A stretch of 64,000 bases of DNA from Vibrio celticus (GCF_024347335.1 NZ_AP025464.1:1426001-1490000); one strand, 5' to 3'. Shown: positions 52,159 to 62,091, counted from the first letter of the stretch. Numbers and translations: made by a program. The notes: a model not told the origin generated them from the sequence alone.

Positions 52159-54921
52159 CTAACCTTGTGGGCTTAACAAATTCTTCAGCTGATAGCTGTT
52201 ATCACCAAAAATTTCTTTCGCATACTCTGTCATGTCTTGACTAGAAATTGAGTCTGCCGTCCCCTGCAGGTCGAACAACACCTCAAAACCATAGTCATGA
52301 ATCAAATAACGAGAAATAAACCAAGCTTGTTCGGTAGGCTTATATTTAAGTGGAGTAAGGTCCGCTACAAGCTGCTTAGCGGCCGTTCGAGTCTCATCTT
52401 CAGAAATCCCTTTTGCCGCTTCAGCAATGACCTTATCAATCGCCTGTTCAATTTTATCTGAGTTTTCTGGAGCCGTTAAAGAGCCGATTAACCAGTCATA
52501 ACTCGGCTCACTGTCTTGTGCAACCGAGTACACATAAGGCGCATAATCCAAACCTAACTCTTCACGAACATAAGCCGTTAAACGGCTCGACAACACGCGC
52601 TGAAGCATATCGTCCATAAACACATCTTTTGCGGTTTGATCCCGAGCTTGCTGGGAAATCACACGCAATAAATACTGACTGCTGTCTTCATTATTGACGG
52701 ATATATCCATTCGTTCTTTCGAATCAGGACTATAAGCCACCTGATAATCAGGAGACACAGCGGCTTCTAATGGCAACGATGCAACGTATTGACGCACAAG
52801 AGGCTTAATTTCAGCGGGGTTAATATCAGCGACAATAACCAATGTATTGTCTCTTAATTTTTGAAAGAGTTGATGCTGTACGTCTAGTATATCTTGCGAC
52901 GTGACAGCTTTAATATCGTCACCTTCAAGCATCATGTGACGGCTGCTTGTTTGATAGCTATTGCGATTAACCATCTGAATAAACTGACCAACTGGTGTTT
53001 CTAAATATGCTGTACGATCTTGAGCAAATTCAGACTTCACAGCCTCAAGCTGGGCACTGTCTATTTTAGGTTCGGTTACAATGGTATGGAGCGCAGCTAA
53101 ACCCTCTGCAAGCGTCTTTTTCTTGGCGCTTATTTCTAAACCATGATGAGTAAAGTTGATAAAGGGGTAGATTTCAATGTCTTCGCGTCTCAAGTGAGCG
53201 GTTAACTCCGAACCACTAAATTTACCAACACCACTACGAATCGAAGCTGGCAGAGCAATCTCTACAGCAGGAAACAGCGAAGGATCCAACGCCGCTTTTC
53301 CTCCCTCACTTGCATAGTAAACCCCAACACTATTACCAGCCTCAGAGTTACGGAGATACAAAACTTCAATGCCGTTGCTTAGTGTCCATTGCTTCAAATT
53401 AGGATCGTCACTCACCTGAACTTGTTTTACAATTTCACCTTGAGACGCTGGTACACTAAACGCCGAGCTTGCAGTAACGAGCAATGGTCTGTTACCTGTC
53501 TTTTTATAGGCTTTTCTGACATCTTTTAGCTCGTTATTCATTGCCTGCAAGTCTTCTTTAGACGATAAACCTAATCCCAAAATATATGGACTAGAAAGTA
53601 AATCATCTAAATTATCATTTACGGCTTCCAGATCCGTACTCGAAAGAAACTCTTTCAAGCTCGACTTATAATCAAGCTGTGATTGAACCGTTTGGTTAAT
53701 CACCAGCGCCGTCGACTTACCGTCAGCATGAGCTACTGCGTCCATTCTCTCCCAGTTAGCTTGAATGTCATCAAGGTTAGCTTGGTATTGCTGTATCACA
53801 CTCGTGAATTCATATTCGCTCACACCATAATCACGCAATGAGGCGAGAGTAGAAATAAACTGCTGCTGGCTTTGCTCTCGACTATCGATAGGAAAGCCAA
53901 GCGTAGTAATGGAATACCTTTGGTACTCTAAGAAATAGGGAGTCGAAGCAACCCATTGCACTGGCAATGCAGCGTCAACAAAATCTGAATTCAACCTTTG
54001 TTGGATGAGTTGTTGAGCAATATCATCTAGCCAAAGCTGATGTTGTTGCTCATGGCTCTGTGTCACTCTTTGCCCACGCTCAATCACTATCCCGATGCTC
54101 GGTGGCTCGCTCCCAGCTCCATACGCCACAAAATCTTGAGTATTGTAATCCGCTGACGTGTTCTTTACGGGAACCGGTGTTGTGCCTCTTTGCCAATCAG
54201 AGAAAGTTTCTTCAATCAAAGGGATCACTTCTGCCAGAGTGATATCACCAGAGACAATCACCTCGGTTAACTGAGGTTGATACCAGGCTTGGTAATAGTT
54301 ATTTAACTCTTGAACATTCGCATTAGAAACGGATTCTTTATTGCCAATGGGATCGTTGGTTTGGTGATTCGTGCCTTCAACCATATGGTCGTAGAATTTA
54401 AATGAGAGAGGCTTATCTTCAACTCGTGTGTGTCGAAATTCTCCTAATATCACTCCTTTCTCTTTTTCGATCTCAGCGCCGGACAGCAGTAAACCATCGC
54501 CAATATCTCTAAACCATGCCAACGCTTTATCTAGATTCTTGTTGTCGGGTAGATCTAACTTATAGAGGGTTTCTTGATAAGAGGTATAAGCATTTAAGTC
54601 AGCGCCAAAGCTAGCACCAGATTGCTCAAATAACTCAACTACATCATTTCCTGAAAAATTGTTGCTGCCATTAAACGCCATGTGCTCAACAAAATGGGCA
54701 TAACCTTTTTGTTGATCGCCCTCTTGAAAAGAGCCGGCATGCACAAGTAAGCGTACCGATACTGGTTGTTCTCGGTCAGGGTAAACATGGTAGGTTAAAC
54801 CGTTATCTAATTCACCTGTGACCCAATATGGATCGGATTTCAATAACGTTTGTTGCTGAGGAGTAGAACTGCAACCTAGCAATGTGGAGCTCAATACGAC
54901 GACTAAATAGTATGCTTTCAT
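52159..54921 (-). CDS. M16-family zinc metallopeptidase lipoprotein, paralogue
   Basis: A 920-residue paralogue of the neighbouring M16 enzyme, with lipobox LLGC (Cys17), zinc motif HFVEH at 76-80 and the same two-half layout. The ATG at 54921 is chosen because it yields the matching MKAYYLVVVLSSTLLGCSS start and has GAGA upstream; the frame is open 21 codons further. The two proteins are clearly homologous along their full length but well diverged, indicating an old duplication. Confidence 0.91.
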   Translation of the reverse strand: MKAYYLVVVLSSTLLGCSSTPQQQTLLKSDPYWVTGELDNGLTYHVYPDREQPVSVRLLVHAGSFQEGDQQKGYAHFVEHMAFNGSNNFSGNDVVELFEQSGASFGADLNAYTSYQETLYKLDLPDNKNLDKALAWFRDIGDGLLLSGAEIEKEKGVILGEFRHTRVEDKPLSFKFYDHMVEGTNHQTNDPIGNKESVSNANVQELNNYYQAWYQPQLTEVIVSGDITLAEVIPLIEETFSDWQRGTTPVPVKNTSADYNTQDFVAYGAGSEPPSIGIVIERGQRVTQSHEQQHQLWLDDIAQQLIQQRLNSDFVDAALPVQWVASTPYFLEYQRYSITTLGFPIDSREQSQQQFISTLASLRDYGVSEYEFTSVIQQYQANLDDIQANWERMDAVAHADGKSTALVINQTVQSQLDYKSSLKEFLSSTDLEAVNDNLDDLLSSPYILGLGLSSKEDLQAMNNELKDVRKAYKKTGNRPLLVTASSAFSVPASQGEIVKQVQVSDDPNLKQWTLSNGIEVLYLRNSEAGNSVGVYYASEGGKAALDPSLFPAVEIALPASIRSGVGKFSGSELTAHLRREDIEIYPFINFTHHGLEISAKKKTLAEGLAALHTIVTEPKIDSAQLEAVKSEFAQDRTAYLETPVGQFIQMVNRNSYQTSSRHMMLEGDDIKAVTSQDILDVQHQLFQKLRDNTLVIVADINPAEIKPLVRQYVASLPLEAAVSPDYQVAYSPDSKERMDISVNNEDSSQYLLRVISQQARDQTAKDVFMDDMLQRVLSSRLTAYVREELGLDYAPYVYSVAQDSEPSYDWLIGSLTAPENSDKIEQAIDKVIAEAAKGISEDETRTAAKQLVADLTPLKYKPTEQAWFISRYLIHDYGFEVLFDLQGTADSISSQDMTEYAKEIFGDNSYQLKNLLSPQG

Positions 54922-55096
54922 AACGATCTCTTTGAAGGGCTTTCCTCCAATATATCCGATCGCCAAAGTGTAATAATTCGCCATTAAATCAAACGACTAA
55001 AATTTTAGAGTCACTCGATATAAGTATGAAAGTGTTTAATTTATAAATTACATAAATGAATTGTAAAGCCGATATGTAGCACCTTTTATTTGTTCG

Positions 55097-55939
55097 CTAC
55101 ATACCCTTAAACAACGCTTGCGAGGCACGGCTGATCGGTAGTTTTTCCCCTGACACATACGCCGACATCTGACCTGAGAGCCCTTTCTTCACCTTATCGA
55201 TGGCCGACACTTTCACCACCACCGAACGATGGATCTGCCAAAACTCATCCGGGTTAAGCTGCGCAATCAGCTCTTTTAATGATACGCGAAGGATATACTC
55301 CTCTAGCGAACCTCCTTGACCCTTCTTAAATATAGACACGTACTTATCTTCGGCTTTGATATACGCCACATCATCGACGGCGATTAGGTGAATGTCTTCC
55401 CCAACACTGGCTTTGAGCCATGTGAGGTGCTTTTGCTGCGATCGATAGGGAGGTTGTTGTGACGTTGATTGTGATAACTGCTGAAGTTGACTCATTAACG
55501 CCGTGATATCGGGCTGTTCTGGTGTAATACCTGATTGTGTTTGATTGCTCGACAGACGCGCTTGAACCTTCTGACATGTGGCCAGTAAGCGCTCTTCGTT
55601 GATGGGTTTCAGCAGGTAATCCATCGCATTGTGTTCAAAGGCTTTGACCGCGTATTCGTCATAAGCTGTGATAAACACAATCAATGGCGGTGAAGCTAGC
55701 TTGTTGAGTTGTTTCGCGAGCGAGATACCATCCAGCTCCGGCATACGAATATCGAGAAACGCCACGTCGGGCTTAAGCTGCTGAATACTCTGCATCGCCT
55801 CCAAACCGTTTTGTGCCTTGCTGACGATCTCCAGCTCCGGCCAAACCTCAGCAAGGCTCTTGTCTAAATGATGCCTTAGCAGTGCTTCATCGTCTGCGAT
55901 AATCGCCGTTACGCTCGGCTGTATTGCTGGGTTGTTCAT
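55097..55939 (-). CDS. LytTR-type response regulator
   Basis: A 280-residue two-domain regulator: receiver domain (about 10-125) with acidic pocket IIADDE, phospho-acceptor Asp63 in FLDIRMPELDG and Lys111 in YLLKPINEE; a Gln/Ser-rich linker; then a LytTR DNA-binding domain (about 171-278, DDVAYIKAEDKYVSIF, EEYILRVSLKEL, FWQIHRSVVV). Last gene of the envelope transport operon, 72 bp after its sensor kinase. It most likely regulates this operon, binding direct repeats typical of LytTR proteins. Confidence 0.93.
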   Translation of the reverse strand: MNNPAIQPSVTAIIADDEALLRHHLDKSLAEVWPELEIVSKAQNGLEAMQSIQQLKPDVAFLDIRMPELDGISLAKQLNKLASPPLIVFITAYDEYAVKAFEHNAMDYLLKPINEERLLATCQKVQARLSSNQTQSGITPEQPDITALMSQLQQLSQSTSQQPPYRSQQKHLTWLKASVGEDIHLIAVDDVAYIKAEDKYVSIFKKGQGGSLEEYILRVSLKELIAQLNPDEFWQIHRSVVVKVSAIDKVKKGLSGQMSAYVSGEKLPISRASQALFKGM

Positions 55940-56011
55940 GGTTAATCCTTTAAATTCACACTGTAAATCGTCTATTTTTCGTCACTGTTCTGTGCTTTCT
56001 GACCTGTAATT

Positions 56012-57046
56012 CTAGGCAGCTGCGTCAGTCAGCGGTAACAAGATCGTCGACACTACCCCGCCTTCAGCGTGTTCAGTAATCGTTAGGCTCGCCTTATCGC
56101 CATAAAGGGTTTCGATTCTTTGACGAATATTGCTTAACCCAACACCATGACCCGTATTCGCAGAGGGCGTTTTCAACCCCGCGCCATTATCAGCTACTTC
56201 AATTTTTAGCTGCTGTGCTTGTTGAGTAATACGAATATTCACTTGGCCACCAGCGGCTTTGGGTTCGATACCGTGCGTGAGTGCATTCTCGACCAAGGGT
56301 TGAATCAAGAAGGGCGGAATCACCTGCAAATCGCTAATCTCGTGTGTTTCAATCGAGAACGCTAAGCGCTCACCCAAACGTATCTTTTGAATATTAAGAT
56401 AAGCGTCTAACAAGTCGACCTCTTGTGCGATGGTCGATTGCTCGGTGCGGCTGTTTTTCAAAGTCACACGCAACAAGTCGGTGAGTTTTTCGAGCATCAA
56501 CTTGGCTTTCGCGCTATCACTCTCTATCAACACATTGATGGTCGCAAGTGTGTTGAACAAGAAGTGCGGTTCAATTTGGCTTTGCAGTTGTTTAAGCTGA
56601 CTGAGCACCACCACCTTTTCTTGATCGGCCTGACGACGCTTAGCCACTTCCAATTCGTTATCGGCGCGTAGTTGTTGCTCTCGGGTATAGAAATAGTAAT
56701 AACAAACTGAACAAAAGATCACGCCCAATAGCACTACAGATTTAAGGTCCGAGATATTTGTCCCGAAATATCCGTTCAACCAATAGTGCGCGTTCAAGGT
56801 ACCAAAGGTCATCGCGATCACCATTGAGATACCCACATCAAACACCTTTGATTTCCTCTTAAACACCTCGACCAAGATAAAAGAGGACCCCACCGCGCTG
56901 TAACCAAAACCAAAGCTTATCGCGAGATTGACCACAAGGTCTCCACCCCAAATCGTTTGAGTGGTGATGGCAATGACGAAACAAAACAGAGTGGTCAGCG
57001 TGAAACTTTTAATCCATGGAAACTGACTGTTTGAAGAAATGTTCAT
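56012..57046 (-). CDS. LytS-type membrane sensor histidine kinase
   Basis: A 344-residue sensor with four hydrophobic helices in the first 120 residues and almost no periplasmic domain, then a His_kinase domain: phospho-His161 in QIEPHFLFNTLATIN, Asn-box PLVENALTHGI (Asn254), DNGAG and GHGVGLSNIRQR. The lack of an outer sensing domain suggests detection within the membrane or of a partner protein such as the adjacent transporter. Start shares one base with the upstream barrel gene stop (TAATG), so translation is coupled. Confidence 0.93.
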   Translation of the reverse strand: MNISSNSQFPWIKSFTLTTLFCFVIAITTQTIWGGDLVVNLAISFGFGYSAVGSSFILVEVFKRKSKVFDVGISMVIAMTFGTLNAHYWLNGYFGTNISDLKSVVLLGVIFCSVCYYYFYTREQQLRADNELEVAKRRQADQEKVVVLSQLKQLQSQIEPHFLFNTLATINVLIESDSAKAKLMLEKLTDLLRVTLKNSRTEQSTIAQEVDLLDAYLNIQKIRLGERLAFSIETHEISDLQVIPPFLIQPLVENALTHGIEPKAAGGQVNIRITQQAQQLKIEVADNGAGLKTPSANTGHGVGLSNIRQRIETLYGDKASLTITEHAEGGVVSTILLPLTDAAA

Positions 57047-58338
57047 TAAAATCGTCCTTTGATATTTATAAGAATCATATGACTATCGGGTAAGTTGGCG
57101 TAAGCAGAATCACTTTTACCGCCTAGAAAGCGTGCAGCAAGTTCCAAATCCAACGATGAATTGCCATTATCTAAAGCCTGATAGTTGAGCCACTGGGTAG
57201 CAATAAAGCCGCCATCTTGTGGAGACAACATAACATCGAATGTCGGCGTGATATCTTCAAGCCAGCCATGTGTCGAATCCAATGACCAATGGAACATGAT
57301 GTTGTGTTGAACCAAATTGGCATGCTGATAGCCTTGTGCGTAAGAGCCTGCCAGTGATGCTGTCATTGGATTAACCGACAAAGACTCTGCACTTTCTATC
57401 GCACTTTGCCACTCAGAGTTGCTCCAAGCTCGACTATCAAACCAGTATTCCAACACCACATTATGGCCCGTGTCATTGGCCCATGTTAATCCTGCTAACG
57501 CTTGATAAGCCTCGCCCTGCTCTTCAAGATAAACAGGTTTAAGCATCGAGTTGGGCTGACTGTAGCCAAGGCTTTGTCGTTGATAGACCACCGAGCCATG
57601 AAACTCCCAAGCGAGGTTCAACACCGACACTAAACTCGCCCCAAGCAAGCCGTGACGTACATCGTCGTAATAAGCGACCCACTGATACTCATGATCACCC
57701 ACTAGGTTGTAACGACGTACCCCAAAGCCTTGTTGCTGATTCTGCTTTTCAAACTCATTCACGTCTTGAGAAGTCCATGACGAATCACTGTAAAGCAGTG
57801 TCCATTCGCCCGTCATATCGAACAGCGACGCCGATGCCACACCCGCGCCCTCTTCTGCCACAATACCCACCGGGTTCTGACGGTAAGGCTTGATGATGTC
57901 TAACGGTCGGTAGCCATAACCCACGCCCCAATCCAAACGAACCTTGCCGAGCGTGACATCAAGATAGTAGTCACCGAACGCTGAATTAGACAGCTCGACA
58001 CCACCTTGCCAGAGCAACTCACGCACGATGAATTCAGACTCAAAGCTCGCGTCTTGTTCTTGAGGGCTGTTGCTTAGAATATCGTTGGCTTTCACTGCGA
58101 ACAGACCAAGCCAATTACCATATCCAATCTCTAGATCCAGCAAGCCATTGAATGACTGACGATTATCAGACGCTAAAGGGCTGAATGGCGACTCTCTCGA
58201 TTCAACCGACTCAGCGCTAAGTTGCCAGTCCCACGCCAAGCTCAGATCGTCCGCCTCAACCGTGTTACTCACACAAGACAAGGCAAGCAAAGTAGCGATT
58301 GAAGACTTGATGTGGAATCGGCGATTGGAAGCTTTCAT
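57046..58338 (-). CDS. putative outer-membrane beta-barrel protein
   Basis: A 430-residue exported protein: signal peptide MKASNRRFHIKSSIATLLAL... cleaved after ...VSNTVEA. The mature part is rich in alternating aromatic/polar strands (LDLEIGYGNWLGLFAVKAND, QWVAYYDDVRHGLLGASLVS, NVVLEYWFDSRAWSNSEW) and ends in Phe (ILINIKGRF), as outer-membrane barrels do. The family is not one I recognise. ATG at 58338 with an AGGTGGA site overlapping the previous stop is preferred over a GTG three codons earlier. It presumably forms the outer-membrane end of the transport path. Confidence 0.75.
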   Translation of the reverse strand: MKASNRRFHIKSSIATLLALSCVSNTVEADDLSLAWDWQLSAESVESRESPFSPLASDNRQSFNGLLDLEIGYGNWLGLFAVKANDILSNSPQEQDASFESEFIVRELLWQGGVELSNSAFGDYYLDVTLGKVRLDWGVGYGYRPLDIIKPYRQNPVGIVAEEGAGVASASLFDMTGEWTLLYSDSSWTSQDVNEFEKQNQQQGFGVRRYNLVGDHEYQWVAYYDDVRHGLLGASLVSVLNLAWEFHGSVVYQRQSLGYSQPNSMLKPVYLEEQGEAYQALAGLTWANDTGHNVVLEYWFDSRAWSNSEWQSAIESAESLSVNPMTASLAGSYAQGYQHANLVQHNIMFHWSLDSTHGWLEDITPTFDVMLSPQDGGFIATQWLNYQALDNGNSSLDLELAARFLGGKSDSAYANLPDSHMILINIKGRF

Positions 58339-58347
58339 GACGTCCAC

Positions 58348-59130
58348 CTACAGACCAGATACGCTGTTACGCGATAAATAAGCAGGGTTGTAATATTTGT
58401 CTTCCAAGCTTTTCTCAATCACTTCGCGGTACTCAATCACGGTTTTCTTGCTTGGCTGAATCTTATCGAGCAAGGTCATCGACACCACTGTGGGTAAGCC
58501 ATCACGCACGCCTTCAGTAAACCAAGCTTGTTTCGCCAGCTTTCCTGAACGCAGATAAAGATCCGCTTTAACTGGAAACGCTCGGTCAGCCGTTAACCAC
58601 AGATCAATCGATTGATAGCTGGCACCCTTGGTTTTCGCCGCGAGCTTTAGGTGATGGGTATTTAGTGTCTCGCCAGTCGGCATCTCAACCTGTTGCTCGG
58701 CAACCCACTCCCCTTGGTAGTCTTCGCTCCACGTCAGCGTCGAGATATCCCCTACCGAGGCTTCGCCCAATAGCTTTTGCATCGGTGTGATACGAATTGG
58801 TCGACGAGATTTCGGCATCAACAACCAATAGTTATCTTCAATCATCAGCATCTTTTGCCCAGCCTCGACGGCTGATTTAAAGACCACTAGTGACTCTCGG
58901 TTTGGCCTTGTGTAGACGTTGTATTCACGGGTTTTGTCCAGTTGCTCGTCTTGATACAGCGCCACAACAGACACTACCTTAGAGGCTTGTGCGCTGTTCA
59001 AGCGGTAGCTATCTGCCTTGGCGATCATCTCAGTGACTTGTTGTGAATCGACTGCCCAGCTTGGTGTCGATGCTAGAACCAAAACCAATACAGAACCTAA
59101 AACAGTGAGTGAACGAGTAAATTTACACAT
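58348..59130 (-). CDS. LolA-like outer-membrane lipoprotein-sorting family protein
   Basis: A 260-residue periplasmic protein: signal peptide (LGSVLVLVLASTPSWA) then a LolA-like half-barrel: VSVVALYQDEQLDKTREYNVYT, KMLMIEDNYWLLMPKSRRPIRI, TPMQKLLGEASVGDISTL. Homologues (PF17131 type) sit with MMPL or ABC exporters and are thought to carry lipid-linked cargo across the periplasm. It overlaps the permease end by 8 bp. Here the context (ATPase, permease, barrel) argues for a cargo chaperone rather than the housekeeping LolA. Confidence 0.85.
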   Translation of the reverse strand: MCKFTRSLTVLGSVLVLVLASTPSWAVDSQQVTEMIAKADSYRLNSAQASKVVSVVALYQDEQLDKTREYNVYTRPNRESLVVFKSAVEAGQKMLMIEDNYWLLMPKSRRPIRITPMQKLLGEASVGDISTLTWSEDYQGEWVAEQQVEMPTGETLNTHHLKLAAKTKGASYQSIDLWLTADRAFPVKADLYLRSGKLAKQAWFTEGVRDGLPTVVSMTLLDKIQPSKKTVIEYREVIEKSLEDKYYNPAYLSRNSVSGL

Positions 59131-60421
59131 AAACCAGCGCCTCCGTGATTGGCTTATTCACGCCTTTGCGAGCAGAGAAATAAGCAGCTAGCAAACATAT
59201 CGTCAGCACACCTAAAGTGGCGTAACCAACCAGTTCCAATGAGAAATAAATGTTGAGTGGGTAACCCTCGGTTCTGCCGGGAGGTGGTGGCATTTGGATA
59301 TCAACCACCAGCAATAACACCGACACTAAGCCACTCACTAACGCGCCTATCGCGCTGCCAATCAGTGCCAGCAATCCCGCCTCTTTTAAGAAGCCTGCCA
59401 CGATTTCAGAAGGGTAACTGCCGAGTGCTGACAAGGTGCCAATTTCACGAGTGCGCTCAGTCACTGACATGGTCATGGTGTTAAACAGCGACACGAACAC
59501 CACCAATGCCATCACCGCGCCCATGATGCCGAAGATACGATCGTAAAGATCTTTAACCTTGGTGTAGAAAAACGCGCGATCTTGCCATGGGGTGATCTCG
59601 ATCTCTGTGCCTTGATCGCTTTGGCTCGCGCTATTTCGATCTAAAGCAGTTTGGATACGCTGTTGTACGGTCGAGGTCTTGCTTGTTTCAAATAGGAACA
59701 CCGACAAGGTGCTGACTTTGTCTGAGGCCAAAAGCTCTTGAGCAGTGGTGATGTGAACATACAGCTGACGCTTATCCAGCTCTGGCACACCCGTCGAATA
59801 GATACCCTGCACCTTAAAATCAAAAGCGTTCAAAGCACCGTCACTGGTGGTGGCTAGCAGCGTTACCCAGTCGCCAACGACAACTTTGAGGTTACGAGCA
59901 AGTTCAGTTCCCAGCATCACTTGTGGCTCTTGGCTGTCGTATCTTGGGGATTTCACATCCGACAGGGTTTGCCCGCTGCGCACATCAAGGAATGGACGTT
60001 TCATATCGAACTCACGCTCATTAACACCCGTTCCCATAAAGATGGTCGACTTACTGCCGTTAGACACCAAACCGCTGAAATAGACTCGCGGCTGCACACC
60101 ACGCACGTCACTGTCGCCAATAATGCTCTTGGTTAGCGCTTGAACGTTGTCCAGACCATTGCTCAACGGCATGTCTTCGTCTTGTTCAAAATATCCCGGC
60201 GTGCTCAAAGTGAGATGACCAGTATCTCGCGCTGTCGATTCACGCAGAGATTCATAGGTGTAAAGCCCATAGCCGCCCGCACTGGTCAGCGCAAATACCG
60301 CAATCGCGATGATCAATACCGAAAGCAGGCTGCGTCGACCGTTTCTTAATAAATTAAGCCAAGCCAAACGCACCGAGGTAGGAAGCAAAAAAGTGCTCAT
60401 TCTTTGTGTTAACTTGCCCAT
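59123..60421 (-). CDS. ABC transporter permease (MacB/FtsX-like)
   Basis: A 432-residue permease with one N-terminal helix (LLSVLIIAIAVFALTSAGGYG), a large periplasmic domain (about 55-290) and three C-terminal helices (IFGIMGAVMALVVFVSLFNTM, EAGLLALIGSAIGALVSGLV, ELVGYATLGVLTICLLAAYF), the type VII ABC layout of LolC/E and MacB. The FtsX-like TMSVTERTREIGTLSALGS loop couples to the ATPase. GGAGG precedes the ATG; it overlaps the ATPase gene end by 13 bp. It likely works by mechanotransmission on periplasmic cargo. Confidence 0.92.
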   Translation of the reverse strand: MGKLTQRMSTFLLPTSVRLAWLNLLRNGRRSLLSVLIIAIAVFALTSAGGYGLYTYESLRESTARDTGHLTLSTPGYFEQDEDMPLSNGLDNVQALTKSIIGDSDVRGVQPRVYFSGLVSNGSKSTIFMGTGVNEREFDMKRPFLDVRSGQTLSDVKSPRYDSQEPQVMLGTELARNLKVVVGDWVTLLATTSDGALNAFDFKVQGIYSTGVPELDKRQLYVHITTAQELLASDKVSTLSVFLFETSKTSTVQQRIQTALDRNSASQSDQGTEIEITPWQDRAFFYTKVKDLYDRIFGIMGAVMALVVFVSLFNTMTMSVTERTREIGTLSALGSYPSEIVAGFLKEAGLLALIGSAIGALVSGLVSVLLLVVDIQMPPPPGRTEGYPLNIYFSLELVGYATLGVLTICLLAAYFSARKGVNKPITEALVYV

Positions 60422-61107
60422 GAGATTGCCTCCATTGCTGTGGCTTGTAGTGCCAGTTGGCCATCGATTAACTCAATCACTCGGTCACAACGCTGCGCCA
60501 TTCTTGGGTCATGCGTTGCGACAATAAAGGTGGTGCCCATTTCATGGCCGAGCTCTTTCATAATGTCGATCACAAGGTTGGCGGTGTGGCTGTCTAGGCT
60601 TGCAGTCGGCTCATCGGCAATCACCAAACTTGGGTTGTGGATTAGCGCTCTGGCTATCGCGACACGTTGCTGCTGGCCGCCTGAAAGGTTGTCTGGGCGA
60701 TGATGTACATATTCGCCTAGCCCAACACGCTCTAACATATCTTGCGCTCTGCTCTGTTGTTCTTGCTTAGAGCATTGGTTCAGCATTAATGGGTAGGCGA
60801 CGTTCTCAAGCGCTGTCATCACCGGAACCAGATTGAAGCGCTGAAATACAAAACCCAACGACTGACGACGAAAACGCGCAGCGGCGATTTGCTCTGTCGG
60901 ATACGCTTTGCCATCAATATTGATCTCGCCTCGGTAATCCATATCCAACAATCCAAGAATATTCAACAGTGTGCTTTTTCCAGAACCCGACGGGCCACAC
61001 AACGCAACCATTTCACCGCGCTGGATATGTCCGTCGACCCCGTTTAATGCATCAACACGTTGACCGCCCGTGACATATGCTTTGCCGATATCTTTAAATT
61101 CAATCAT
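60409..61107 (-). CDS. ABC transporter ATP-binding protein (LolD/MacB type)
   Basis: A 232-residue ATPase: Walker A GPSGSGKST (38-46), Q-loop VFQRFNLVPVMT, signature LSGGQQQ (141-147), Walker B LVIADEP (161-167), and H-loop VATHD. Fits the LolD/FtsE/MacB family that pairs with the permease encoded next to it. Overlapping coding regions indicate one transcript. Start at ATG 61107, 45 bp after the upstream gene. Confidence 0.95.
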   Translation of the reverse strand: MIEFKDIGKAYVTGGQRVDALNGVDGHIQRGEMVALCGPSGSGKSTLLNILGLLDMDYRGEINIDGKAYPTEQIAAARFRRQSLGFVFQRFNLVPVMTALENVAYPLMLNQCSKQEQQSRAQDMLERVGLGEYVHHRPDNLSGGQQQRVAIARALIHNPSLVIADEPTASLDSHTANLVIDIMKELGHEMGTTFIVATHDPRMAQRCDRVIELIDGQLALQATAMEAISWAS

Positions 61108-61152
61108 TCCTCTGTCCTCCGCTGACCCATCATTCTTAAGCGTTCGCAGCTG

Positions 61153-61833
61153 TTATTTGGCTTTCGCTATTAGGGCTTTAGCCGTCATTGTCTCGATGTT
61201 GCCAGCATCTGTACTTTCCATTTTTTCAAGCCACACCTGTGCTTGCTCGAAGTCTTCAGCACGAATCGATGCGGTAATGGCGTAACGGTAAATCCATGAG
61301 GTCGCAGCGAAATGCTGTTGTTGGAAATCATCTTCCGCAAGTAACGAGAGGAACAGGTCATAACCACGATCGAAATGGTTAAACATGTCTGGTAGCGAAG
61401 TGTAAGTCACCGCAGCCATTGCGCGAGTTAGGTAAGAATCTGGCAGCCCTTGAACACGAGGTTGCTCATGAATCGGTTGGTCTTCGCCTTTAAGCAGCAC
61501 CAGTGATTTATCAATGGTTGATAAGCCCTTTTCCACAAACTTCATCTTGTTCCAAGGCAAGAACGCATCACGCCCCATCAGGGTTTCTGTGCTTCCAAGG
61601 TAAACCAAAGTCAGTGGCGTCGCGCCGTCTTGTTGCAGCGTGTCATTAAGGCGTTCGTAAGCCACCTCAACCAAGTCTTCATTGCCTTGCGCGGCTTGAT
61701 TGTAGATATCAAGCACGTCTGAACTTGGGTTCGCCAAAGCTAACGACGGTGCAAACGAAACAAGCGCAATCAGTAATGAACGCTTAAGCAGAGAAGTGGT
61801 AGAGCCTGAATTAAATGAGTGTGAAGTAGTCAT
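61153..61833 (-). CDS. exported helical protein of unknown function
   Basis: A 226-residue protein with a signal peptide (LLKRSLLIALVSFAPSLALA) and an all-helical mature domain suggesting a TPR-like or solenoid scaffold (VLDIYNQAAQGNEDLVEVAYE, AEDFEQAQVWLEKMESTDA). First gene of the seven-gene operon. It could scaffold or regulate the transporter in the periplasm. I recognise no family. Confidence 0.7.
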   Translation of the reverse strand: MTTSHSFNSGSTTSLLKRSLLIALVSFAPSLALANPSSDVLDIYNQAAQGNEDLVEVAYERLNDTLQQDGATPLTLVYLGSTETLMGRDAFLPWNKMKFVEKGLSTIDKSLVLLKGEDQPIHEQPRVQGLPDSYLTRAMAAVTYTSLPDMFNHFDRGYDLFLSLLAEDDFQQQHFAATSWIYRYAITASIRAEDFEQAQVWLEKMESTDAGNIETMTAKALIAKAK

Positions 61834-62091
61834 GATTTCTAATCCCTTTCAAATGTTGACGTTGAAAGGTTAGCTAGAATTTGTCATGCTGTTTTACCAA
61901 TGCGACGAATGGTAATAATGAGGAGTGAATGGTTTAGAGAGGGTGTGAGTGGAAAATTCGAAAAGAAAGAATAAAACAGATGGGTCAAAAAATAATCTGA
62001 TATTGCCCACTTCAGACCTTAATCAAAGCTGACTAATTTCTGCCCCGAAGTGAGCCGGAGTGAGATTGAACCTAATTTCAATTATCTGAGT

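Noticed and set aside
61894..61915. TTACCA/TGGTAA as a LytTR binding site for the envelope operon
   Set aside because: LytTR regulators usually bind direct repeats about a helical turn or two apart; this is an inverted repeat, so the link is not supported.
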